From: Babesia bovis T2Bo
Lineage: Eukaryota; Apicomplexa; Aconoidasida; Piroplasmida; Babesiidae
Reading direction: 5' to 3'
NCBI RefSeq assembly: GCF_000165395.2
Contig: NW_026261571.1
Span: 372,001 to 436,000 of the forward strand
DNA length: 64,000 bases
The notes below the pieces were generated by a model, which had not been told where the DNA came from, did not search any database, and worked only from the letters and a program-made list of their open reading frames with translations. Shown here piece after piece: positions 32,932 to 42,958 of the stretch. Numbering within the stretch: position 1 is the stretch's first letter; each line of letters begins with the position of its first letter. The position numbers and the translations under genes were made by a program.

Positions 32932-33747
32932 ATGAATGTCGCCGTTGCCGTGGCACTCTTGGCATACACCCAAGTCAAATCAATCGTTGCCCAAATGGCA
33001 ACAAAGGTTGATTATGAAGGCGTCATACCAACAACAGAAGAGCGTGTTAAATTGGTAATGAGTCTGATGGATTCTGATGGTAACTTGGATGAGGATTTGG
33101 TAGACCTCATCAGGGAAAAATACAGGAAGCATTGTGTGGAAATGTTCAAAACTGCTAGCAGTGATACCGAAGAAGAAGGAGACAAAGTCAACAGTATCTA
33201 TCGTAGCCGCGTAGATATCAACAACATGTGCTCCATCGATAGTGACCTCTTCATCGGTTACCTGAATGTAGTTGGTTACGCCTTGGACGAGCTGTTCACT
33301 GGTCTATACGGGGAGAACTACCACAAATTGGTAGAAGGGTACCTTGAAGCTGGTATTAGGGAGAGTGGCTTGGAACCAAAAGAGTTCAAATTCCTTAACA
33401 CTAGATTCGTATTCCCAGTCTTCTACGATGATATCAGGGAACTGTACAGTGCTTTGGAACCCGAAGGTCCAGAGTCAAGTTCGTCTGAAGATGAAAAGGA
33501 GCCTTTAGACATTATGTATAAGTGGGTTGACATTCAAACTAACGGCCTAGTGCCTGCTGAACACATTGATGAACAGAAGGTATCAAATGCTCTTGCTGTT
33601 CTGTTTTCCGCTGATAAGACACCATTCAGTCAAATAGTTGTACACATTTTAGTGTACAACTTGTTCTCCGAAGATACTGAAAAGGCACGTGAGGAAGTAA
33701 TACGCTGCTCCAGGTTGTTAAACGAGGCATCGTGTGAAACGATCTAG
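32932..33747 (+). CDS. Secreted acidic protein, lineage-specific, function unknown
   Basis: Single exon, 271 residues. The first 20 residues (MNVAVAVALLAYTQVKSIVA) look like a signal peptide. The mature part is acidic, mostly helical, with three cysteines and a Ser/Glu-rich stretch (EGPESSSSEDEKEP near 180). There is no membrane segment or GPI signal. It sits within the ves island, which suggests an exported or surface-associated parasite protein; the B. bovis smORF and spherical body protein families are candidates, but no signature was matched. Alternative: an unrelated secreted protein of the locus. Confidence 0.7.
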   Translation: MNVAVAVALLAYTQVKSIVAQMATKVDYEGVIPTTEERVKLVMSLMDSDGNLDEDLVDLIREKYRKHCVEMFKTASSDTEEEGDKVNSIYRSRVDINNMCSIDSDLFIGYLNVVGYALDELFTGLYGENYHKLVEGYLEAGIRESGLEPKEFKFLNTRFVFPVFYDDIRELYSALEPEGPESSSSEDEKEPLDIMYKWVDIQTNGLVPAEHIDEQKVSNALAVLFSADKTPFSQIVVHILVYNLFSEDTEKAREEVIRCSRLLNEASCETI

Positions 33748-35608
33748 AAGACACCGCAGTTATACATTTGAATGTGGCGTATGATTAAAGTTAAATGAGA
33801 AGCTACAATGGTTGATCGCTAAAATATATGATGAAAAGTTCATTCAAGGGTCCACCAATGTAGCTTGCTGCCTATTGATAAAAAAGAATTATTAATGGGA
33901 GAAATAGGATCTACGTCATTTATTGTGTAACATGCTACTTAATGTTTAATTTCTAAAACTTTAAAACAATAGGATTGTTACCTAGAAATGGAAGTAGTAT
34001 ATAATATTCATATCGCTTGTGTTCCGCTGTGTAAATGGCTTGTATCAACATTATAATCATATCATCACCGTATTCCCAGGTTACTTACTTTGCTATAAGG
34101 TTGCATTATACAAAAAATGCATAAATAACAAATCTTTATATATCTATATGAGTGATACATATATTTCAAAAAAGTACTACAAACCGCATGGCTAATATCT
34201 TGGACCCTTGTTTTAACTCAACAATAGCTAACTATGTTGATTTTATGGTGATGATAATAATCTACGTACGATAAATCATTGGGGCGCACATATCCACATG
34301 GAATAACGTATTTTGCATTAATACGGCAAAATTCTGTATTGTGTTATATTCCATAAACCTATATGAATAACCAGAAAATGTATCCCATAACACTATATTT
34401 AGTCAAAAAGTCTACCATGTCATTATCTATGGAATAATATATATATATATATATAACGTACAATTCATTGTCAGAAGTGTCGTTTTGAAATATTCAAAAC
34501 AACAAATAAGCATGTATTTCACACAAATCGACGTCTTGAAGATAGATAATAGAAACATAGCAATAAGCTCAACATGTGGAAATTTTAACAATCAAATCTT
34601 GCGAGTGGGTCCCAGATTGGTGCCCAGTTGTCCCGGACAACCGTTGGCTAGTCCACCTATAGTAAAACGAATTGCTTTTGATAGATATACATGGCTTCAC
34701 CATCAATAATACATGAAAATAAACAACCACTGACCTATATTCGGAATTAATATAGTCATCTATGTTAAATGGTGATGCTATGAAACAGCTACCTATTTTA
34801 CCATGCCAAAAAATTTTCAATCAACCTAGTGAACAGTCATTCGTGAGAAACTTCTATGTTGTACTGATGACGTACGCATAGGCAAAAAATTACAAAGTGG
34901 AACAATAACGCAGTATCAGCTGTAAGGGGACTTTTGCGGTATGTGTAAATCTATAGATCATTATGATGGCATTTCACAAAATGCATTTTACAATAGAGTG
35001 GCATAATTCCATTGGATTATATGGATCTATACATGTTGATAGCACGATTTTACGCCATATGTATTGCTTGAGCAAAGAGAAATAGGGTATTCACACCGCG
35101 ATACCCTTCAAAGTAGGTTCGTCATTTATCCGCTTAGTGCTTCATAATAGTGTTGAATTTGAATATTTGAATACTATGGAAGCATTAATATATGTAATGT
35201 AAAGATCCTACGTGAAATGCTTCTGTGGATCCTAAAACAGTGATGCCTGCAGTGGATATCAAACGGAATGATAAGTGATTATATATGGCGTTCCTTCATT
35301 TAATATGAAATCTATCTGCTAAGTTATAATCTTCAATTTTAAATTACGTTCGCTTAAGCACCAGTTATCAGTCGGGTAACATGTTGTGATTCCACGTGCT
35401 ATAGTCCTTCCTAATGTTGCATCATCTTCTGCTGGAACATGTGAAGATATATTTATGTGAGAAACAATGACGGTACATGCATATCTTCACTAACCTTCTT
35501 CATCGGTCTACCGGGGGACTGGTGTCGGATCTAATCAACAGCTCATTGATGCACACTGTGCTTCTATGACATTAGTCACTATTCACTTCCCATTGTTCTT
35601 TCTACAGG
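33748..35608. other. A+T-rich non-coding block, 1.86 kb
   Basis: No open frame with a credible product. It includes a (TA)n run at about 34436-34456. It is the longest gene-free stretch in the window apart from the ves arrays. A splice-acceptor-like polypyrimidine tract (TTCTTTCTACAG) just precedes the small membrane protein start, so an upstream non-coding exon is possible. Confidence 0.35.
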
Positions 35609-35989
35609 ATGACGATACAAAAGGGCTCTTTTTCATGGTTAGAAGAAATAAATATTTCCCGTCCGACTATTGTAGGTGGACTAGGACTTGCATGTACTAT
35701 ACTCTTAAGCCATGCTACAACTGTGGTACTAGGCAAAAAGGCCAGTAAACACTTGAGAGACAAAGAAAAGAGGAAACGTAGGCGACGAAAAAGTCGCTTC
35801 ACCCGAAAGAAGATAGTTGATCTAGTTTCGATTATGGTGGCTGTTGTAGTTGTGATAACATTCGCAGTTGGATTGATTTTTAAATACTGCCCAAATGAAA
35901 AGGTTGATGGCATTAATATATATTGTGCTTTTATCCTATATGTCATTCTTATCGTCGTTGTATTCGCATGGCTTCTTATAAATAGATAG
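35609..35989 (+). CDS. Small basic three-pass membrane protein, unknown
   Basis: 126 residues from ATG 35609. Hydrophobic segments at about 19-42, 76-95 and 102-123, with a strongly basic loop KEKRKRRRRKSRFTRKK between the first two. The start sits directly after TTCTTTCTACAGG, so the reading frame could begin in an upstream exon. No family was recognised. Its place between ves fragments suggests an island-specific gene. Confidence 0.5.
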   Translation: MTIQKGSFSWLEEINISRPTIVGGLGLACTILLSHATTVVLGKKASKHLRDKEKRKRRRRKSRFTRKKIVDLVSIMVAVVVVITFAVGLIFKYCPNEKVDGINIYCAFILYVILIVVVFAWLLINR

Positions 35990-36209
35990 CACTCTAAAGG
36001 CGAAACAATCTTGCCGAATGCTGGCGAAATTGTCTATATATTTCTCGGAGATAATATTTGGGATTTATTAGCAATTATGTCTGACTGTCACATACACTTG
36101 ACAACATCATTCATTATAATATATGGGATTATATCATATGACCTGTTTCCATTTATTCTTACAGTGGCAGTGAATATCATGTAAACTGCCTGATGGACAT
36201 CTTCATCAG

Positions 36210-37343
36210 ATGGATGATGAAGAAGAGTTGAATGATGCAAATAGCGTAAAGGTTCTGCTGGTCTCTATAGGAAACGTAGTGATACAATTGGGTAATGCCC
36301 AGCAGGTATTGGAAAGGGATGTTAATAATGAGGGTGTGGCAGTAGCGGCACTAAAGAAAGTACTTGAGGTGAGTGCTAACCATGGGAGCAATCTACAGGA
36401 TGTATTAGAGAAGGTACGAGAGGTAGTGGAAGAGAAGGTGACGGAACTAAAGAAGGGGGCACCATTGCATGGATTAACAGAGGTTGTGAAGGAACTAGGT
36501 ACAACTAAAAAGACACTGGAGAGTAGTAGTAATAAAGACAAGCTTGATGCTGCCCACCATGGAATAGATCAGACATTGGAGATATTTAAGAAGTGGTTGA
36601 AGAATACATCAACAAGTCTTGACGGTAACAAAGATGATATTGCCAATGCTATTAACGACCTCACCTCCCTATGCAACTCTCCCAAGTGCACGGCATGTAA
36701 AGACCACAAAGATAAGTGTGGCAAGCAATCCAATCCCACTATCTGTAGGACCTGTCTCCAACCCACTACCACCGGTGTCCCCTTCCCCCTCCAGGCATTC
36801 CTCGAGGACCGGTTACCAGGCTTTAGTTGTAATGAGGTTCTCAACACAGAGGACACCGACAAGTACCCTCCCGCTGCATCCCACTTATATCACAGCAATA
36901 GTCCCGGCCAGTGCTGTCCACTTCCAATGGGTTTTAGAGGGCAATTCCACAAGGGCAGCAGCAGTGACATGACTGGCCAACGCCTTTATGGGATCCTATA
37001 CTTCTTCAGTAACGAGAACATGATGCAGTCGTGTGTCTATACACTAGTGAGGGTCACAGCAGCTCTCAGTGCCACAACACCACAGGTATTGGGTGATGTA
37101 TTCGGGTTCTTTAGGGGTGGAGTGGGAAACAAAGAGCAGGGAAAGAACAAGAAGGATAGAGATGCGACGTGTAAGCACGATAAGGATCCGTCTCAGAAAG
37201 GAGATGATGACTACTTTTGCGGCTGGTGTGCCTCTGGATTACGGGATGAAGTACAAAAGATAGGGTGGATACCAAAGGGGGATGACAGTAATGGAGGGAA
37301 GTACATGGTCACTGGTAGTGATTGTAGTGGCACAGATCGTTAA
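36210..37343 (+). pseudogene. ves1alpha middle-domain fragment
   Basis: An open frame of 377 residues aligns with the middle of VESA1alpha. It starts in the coiled-coil region (GNVVIQLGNAQQVLE), then CKDHKDKCGKQSNPTICRTC, LQAFLEDRLPGFSC, SNENMMQSCVYTLVRVTAAL, TPQVLGDVFGFFRGGVGN and FCGWCASGLRDEVQKIGWIP. Homology stops abruptly after GGKYM, followed by unrelated codons and a stop. The leading residues (MDDEEELNDAN) are not ves-like. There is no N-terminal exon and no membrane exon. It could serve as a gene-conversion donor. Confidence 0.82.
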
Positions 37344-37371
37344 ATTATATTTGAATGAGACCCCATCTTAC

Positions 37372-37442
37372 TCACTACCTCTGGCGATACCGAGGTCATA
37401 AAGGCACTGATAGACCAGTTGGCACAGGGATTGCAGAAGCTA
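37372..37442 (+). pseudogene. ves1beta-type exon-2 scrap
   Basis: TSGDTEVIKALIDQLAQGLQK in one frame matches the ves1beta sequence TEVIKALIDQLALGLQKW and nothing around it does. It is only 30 bp after the end of the ves1alpha fragment, so alpha-middle and beta-early segments are fused here. Confidence 0.7.
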
Positions 37443-38526
37443 TGTAATGCCATTAAATATAGAAACTGAAGCAATGAATGCCACTATATTAGCAAAAATT
37501 ATGCAAATATTGATCGTCACTCTACTAGCAAGAATTTTGCAATCAAACATTGAAAATCAATAGCGCAGAAAACTGTACTAAATGTCAAAAAACGACATTA
37601 TCTAGAAACTAGATGAAACAATAATATAATTGTATTTATATATATTAATAATACAATTAGTATACCAGTTATGAGAGGACACCGCTATATTCCCCTATCT
37701 AGCGCCACACCTACTGTTCAAGCCACTATCCAGAACCCCACCACTACACTACCCCCATACTCTATAAACCCCACCAGGGTAACCCCAACATAAATTATGC
37801 CCCCACTAAACACATCTTTGTGCGGGGACAGTATATATAGTACTGTGTAGACTAGTGAACGTGTTATTCCATGTAAATACTGTGTATACCTGTAATAGGA
37901 TAGTCTAGATGAATCCGAAATAACCACAAGCTGCTAACACTGTATAATCACTATATACTTACTAAGTGGTCACCAAAATGGTACTACTACTCCATATAAC
38001 TACCCCGAACCCCTAGAACCTTTTCACGAAAAGTACCATCAAACTTTAATGAAACTTTTACCAAAACCAGTAGTAAACTTTTACTGAATATAGGACGAAT
38101 ATTTTAGTAAAATAACTACGGAAGCTTTACCAACATTGCTATTACAATGCTATCAATCCTTTGCAAACCTTTACGCCAAATTTCCAGCAAATGTCCACCA
38201 AAAAATGGCAGCAACTTTATCCGTATCACCACCCTGAATGTTTAGAACTTTTCTACCAAACTTTCACCAAAAGTGCAACCAAACTTTTGTGAAACTTTTA
38301 CCAAAATCCGCACTAAACTTTGACTGAAAATACTACTAAATTTTTAATAGAATCACTACTAAACCTTTACTAACATTGCTACGTAACTCTATGAAAACAC
38401 TCTGTAACCTTATCCACATCACCATCCCTAACTGCTACTACTTTTATACTAAACTTCCATGTAACCTTTGATGAACATATCCACATTATCCCTAGTTATC
38501 GCGCCGAAGGCGCCACTACTTTGCCA
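37443..38526. repeat. Non-coding 3' flank of ves1beta with degenerate AAACTTTTACCAAAA-type repeats
   Basis: No coding region. From about 38020 to 38470, loosely periodic words such as AAACTTTTACCAAAA and ACTTTTACTGAATAT occur many times. They are the reverse complement of the words in 47700-50640 and in the last ves1beta intron (38874-38997). Near 38500 a GCGCCGAAGGCGCC hairpin lies 20 bp beyond the stop of ves1beta. Confidence 0.6.
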
Positions 38527-41500
38527 CTATGTCTTACCAAAAAACTCCAGTATCCCCCTTCCCTTCTTCTTTCCCACCATCAAGATCTCCCATGGACTCA
38601 GACTACCCTTCCTGAACCATCCCCTACAATGTGACCTCATATGTGTCCAGTCCAGTGGCCATATGGCACCAAAGGCAAGGTAGAGTACCGCTACTAGCCA
38701 GGCTAGCGTGAGGACAAAGATCCAGGGGAGCCTGGTGGTGTAGATGAGCTGGTTGATTTCATGGTGGAGTCCTGTATTAGAGTCTTTCTTGAGGTGTTCA
38801 CCCTTGAGGACACTCTCTAGTGTTCCCAGGAAGTTGTGACACTTCTTATGTGTACCTACATCACCATTTAATACCCCTAGGACACTGTTGCGCCTTAGGC
38901 GCCCTTATAGAACTTTCAGCAAAAGTGCTACTAAATTGTTGTGAAACTTTTACCAAAACTACTGCTACACTATCCATACTACTATACTACAACCTACCCT
39001 TGGTGCTGTGCAACTCCGTTACATTACCATACCCAAAGCCATACTTGTACAACACCGGCAGTACCCCGGTACATGATACGACAGAGGTACACTGACAGAC
39101 TCCGTTACTACCACCACCACTGCATGGCATACCGTGACTTCCTGCTTTACACGACTCTCCACATCCAACAGCTCCTGCCTTACCTACTACATCATTAATC
39201 CATATGATACGGTTGCGCGCCGTACTAAAGGATATTGTTGCGCCGAAGGCGCCCCTATCTCTACGGCGCGCCCCTATATAGCACTGAAACTTACCCGTAC
39301 ATCCATCACCCTTACAATCCACCTTCATATAATCATCCTTCAACCCCTCTAGTCCTGTCCTGAACCCCTCTATCAAATAGACCAACCATGACAGGTAGGT
39401 CCCAGCCATCAAGGGACTCAACTGGCCATACTGCTGGCCACTCAGAGGAGAGAGGTATTTGGCGCCAGTACCAGTAGTGCAGTCTACTAGACACTTAAGG
39501 GTGTCGTTCGTGGTACTGCAATCTCCACCATTTTTCCACTTCTCGAGTGCTTTGACCACTCCATCAGGACCACCACCCAGCATGCTCAACCTAACGTCCC
39601 TTAGTTCCTTTTCTAGCTTCATATACACTCCCTGTTGTCCACCACCACCACTACTGTTTCCCCCAATGTAGACTATATAGTAATAGAACCCAAAGAGGTC
39701 ACCCAGAGTCCGTGGCACCGTGGGAGTGATACATGCCAGTAGTCTCAGTAGTACCACTAGGGTGCCATGGCACTTCTCTGGGTCACAGTAGTACTCCAGG
39801 AGTAGTGACAGTGTCCTGCCAGTGCAGTGGGCAGGATACTTGTTGTTAGTGCCTACTACAGGATGAGTCCATATATGACTAGGGTGGGACGTACCTTGTG
39901 CCGGTGGTGACAGATTCTCTGTCTTATGGGTACCCTGGGTTAAATCTGTATACACCATGAGTCACTATTGGTCACTAGGGTTACTGTGGCGCCCAGGGGG
40001 TGCCCCTGGTATATAAACAGTGCCTTAGGGGTACCATATAGTACTGGGACGTACCTTTGAAGTGAGTCTCACCGGTAGTGTTCCTCCCATCAGTGCTCCA
40101 TCCCATTGGGACGGGACAGTGTCCTTGTGGCATTTTCAAATGACCCGGAGGGAAATCATACTTGGTATTCATGTGATCCTCGATAGATGGATATTCATCT
40201 ATGTTGCCCCTTCCTACTGTCCGTGGACAAGCAATATTACCAAGTCCATCACATAAGAAGCACATAAGAGGAGAATGCTTTTGACCACCAGCACCACTCT
40301 GTAATCCACACTTCTTGGTATGGTCATCGCCACTAGCACCTGCTACACCATTACTCCACATGACTACCCTATACACTACCTACCTTCCGCTTTACATAAC
40401 CAAGAATATGAATTACTTGCTCCACTCCCCCAATAGACTCCATTACCATACCTACAACTCTGCCAGCCCAGCACAGCCTTCTTGTCTCCTGCCACTCCCA
40501 CCGTGCATTGCTTCCTCAGGAAATAGAGCTGGTAGAAGCAGTGGTAGACATATACCCTCAGTTGGTCCAGGCACTGGGCGGCCGAAAGGTCCATCTGGAA
40601 GCCAAAGAGCCCATTGGCGTACATCCCATGGAGGGGGCCTAAAGGGAGTGTTAGACAGTGACTAGTAGTGACGAGTACTTACCAAACTGGGAGACATCCA
40701 GGTGGTACCCGCCGTAGCAGACTTGGCCTTCCGTGAGTTCATTGGCAACCGCCTGTTGCTGTTGCTGTTGTTGCTGCTGCAGCTGTACCTGGGCAGCTTT
40801 TGCCTTGGCTGCTTCTTCTTTCTTTTTCTTTATCTCCTCAAGGGTACACCTCTTAGATTTAGGGTCTTTACTGTGTTCGGGACACCTGTTCTTCTCCGCA
40901 GCAGCTGGAGCACTACCTACTCCACCATAAGTCCACATGACTACCCCTAGGGCACTGTTGCGCCCATGGCGCCCTTATAACAGTGTCTATATCACTCACC
41001 TGGTGCTTGTGCCGGCTGCGGCTGCGCCTTGTCTACCTCTTTTTCTATGGTCCCCTGGATACCGATGAGTACCAATGGGCAGTAGCCACAGGCGGCCAGT
41101 AGGTAGTGGGTAATACAGTCCCTCTTGAGAGTGGTACTGGCATTAGATTCACCGTGGAGCTTTAATTCACCCTTCTTTTGCTCATCCTCAGGGAATTTTC
41201 CTCCCATCCTATCTACCAAGTCCTTGTACCCCTGACTATAGGGCAATGCACTTAGCCAGTATAGGATTTCCCGGATAGTGCGTGGTTTCCTAGGAGAAGG
41301 AGTGTCCTTGTTAGTAGTATCCTTGGCAGTACTACTTCCTGCCTTCGGGGTGATACCCTTAGCCCCGGCACTACCTGCCCTGAAGTACCCACTGGCAAGG
41401 ATGTGGAGTACCAATAGGGGGTACTTAGTACAGATGTCTTCAGTACTGCCTTTGGCAGCACCCAGTGCTCCACTATAAATACTGCTGTAGTACTCAGCTA

Positions 41501-42613
41501 CACTCTCTGGGTCACATTGGTACTACAGAGGAGGTGGGACTTACCCTTAGAAGTACTGTCTCCCTGGAATTCTTTCCACGGTACTCCCTTACTCTTATCC
41601 GTCAACAAGTCGTGCACAAACTCTCCATTCTTATTACCTACTCCACCATAAGTCCACATGACCACCCTAGGCAGCACTCACCTGGTACAGTACCACTCCC
41701 ATTCAACCTCTCCAGGTCGTAGCCCATGGCCGCCATGAATGAGCCGAGACCCTTATTGTCACCAGCCTCTAATGAGTGCAAACTACTGTTCTCCCATCTA
41801 CTACTCCCCTTTCCCGTTAGGAACCCCAACTGACTGAGTCCACTCCAGATGAGACATACTGACCCTAGGAAAATACGGGCCAGGAGGTGGACCTTAGTGG
41901 AGTCACTGGATATGGAGGTCCAAAGGAAGTGTTCTGTAGTGCCACTACTGGAAGAACTCTTTGTTTTGCAATAGGCCGAGAGGTAGCATTTTTTAGAAGC
42001 ACTAGTGGTACCACACTGGCTACACTGATGACAAGGAGTACTACTAGTACCACTACCGGTACAACAGGTACCACCACCACCATTAGGACAATCACACTTC
42101 TTTCCTATCCCATTCTCCCCCTTAAGACAACACTCATCTCCTTTTTCCTGCCACCCAACCCACTTCTGTAGTCCCAGTGCCAACTGGTCTATCAGTGCCT
42201 TTATGACCTCGGTACCACCAGCACAAGTACTACTGGCAGCACCAGTGCTGTCACTATAGACCAGTCCCAGATCAGTGAGCACTGGCTTGACTATGGCACT
42301 TTCCTCTTGTAGGAGTATGCCGTCCCAGTACCTCTTAGGGCTGGGACCAGGGGACCCCGGGGACCTGGCATCATACAGTAGGTCCTTCGTTGCCTTGGCC
42401 AAGTAGCACAGGCAGTCTGTATAGCAATGTGGGAGCTAGTATTAGTGATATTGACTTACGGGGAGGATTATCTGTGCTTGGCGGCTTCTTTGCCACATTT
42501 TGTTTACCATCCCTACCAGTAACCCTCAGGACCCAGTCAATGGCCTCCTTCAGGTTGGTGGGAGCCTGGGTGAGGCTGTCATAAGGCCAGGGAGAAGCCG
42601 CTGCTGCCGCCAT
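38527..42613 (-). CDS. ves1beta: Variant erythrocyte surface antigen-1 beta subunit (VESA1beta)
   Basis: About 11 exons read leftwards. Exon 1 (42613-42460) is MAAAAASPWPYDSLTQAPTN with NLKEAIDWVLRVTGRDG. Exon 2 (about 42416-41682) has the cysteine-rich variable region (CDCPNGGGGTCC; CHQCSQCG) and VHLLARIFLGSVCLIWSGLS. Short exon about 41638-41547; then about 41517-41001 (RTIREILYWLSALPYSQGYK; CGYCPLVLIGIQG), 40919-40681 with a polyglutamine run of about nine, 40640-40386, 40361-40055, 39940-39895, and 39862-39284; the final membrane exon (about 38873-38527) has RLPWIFVLTLAWLVAVLYLA and ends ILEFFGKT. The protein forms, with VESA1alpha, the heterodimer exposed on infected erythrocytes that mediates antigenic variation and cytoadhesion. 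Introns carry GCGCC/GGCGC hairpins. No stop interrupts the exons, so the gene looks intact; the exact minor exons are approximate. Confidence 0.85.
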
Positions 42614-42958
42614 TGTTTACCACCTCTTGGTGAGAGAGTGTCCGGTGAGAGTCAGTGGTAGTCAAGGTCAATGTATCGGGGTGGAATCCTAGGGAGATAG
42701 GGGCGCCTTGGGCGCAACACGTTCCTAGGGGATTCCACGTAACGCTAGGTTGTTCGCTATAACAACGGTATCATCATCACCATGGTACTACGTAGTGGAA
42801 TCCCATAGAATAGTGCGCGCGCCACTGTAACGGTTACTGTCGCGCCGAAGGCGCCCCTTCTACACGGGCGCGCTCAGTATATATAGGATTCCACCCCGAT
42901 AGCCACTCCACTGCCTCACCACTGTGAGTACTGCTGAGTACTCCTAAAGGCACTGACA
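42614..42958. promoter_or_regulatory. Bidirectional ves1 promoter, 345 bp, quasi-palindromic
   Basis: Separates the start codons of ves1beta (minus) and ves1alpha (plus). A perfect 17-bp inverted repeat is present: ATCGGGGTGGAATCCTA at 42675-42691 and its complement at 42884-42900. Between them are hairpins GGCGCCTTGGGCGC (42701-42714) and GCGCCGAAGGCGCC (about 42842-42855) and the palindrome GTAACGGTTAC. A TATATATA-like tract (about 42878-42885) lies on the alpha side. The divergent arrangement resembles the B. bovis locus of active ves transcription, where the intergenic region of about 430 bp acts as the promoter for both. Confidence 0.75.

Noticed and set aside
34436..34456. (TA)n run as a centromere or origin
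   Set aside because: Only about 20 bp; simple A/T repeats are common in such genomes and nothing else supports the idea.
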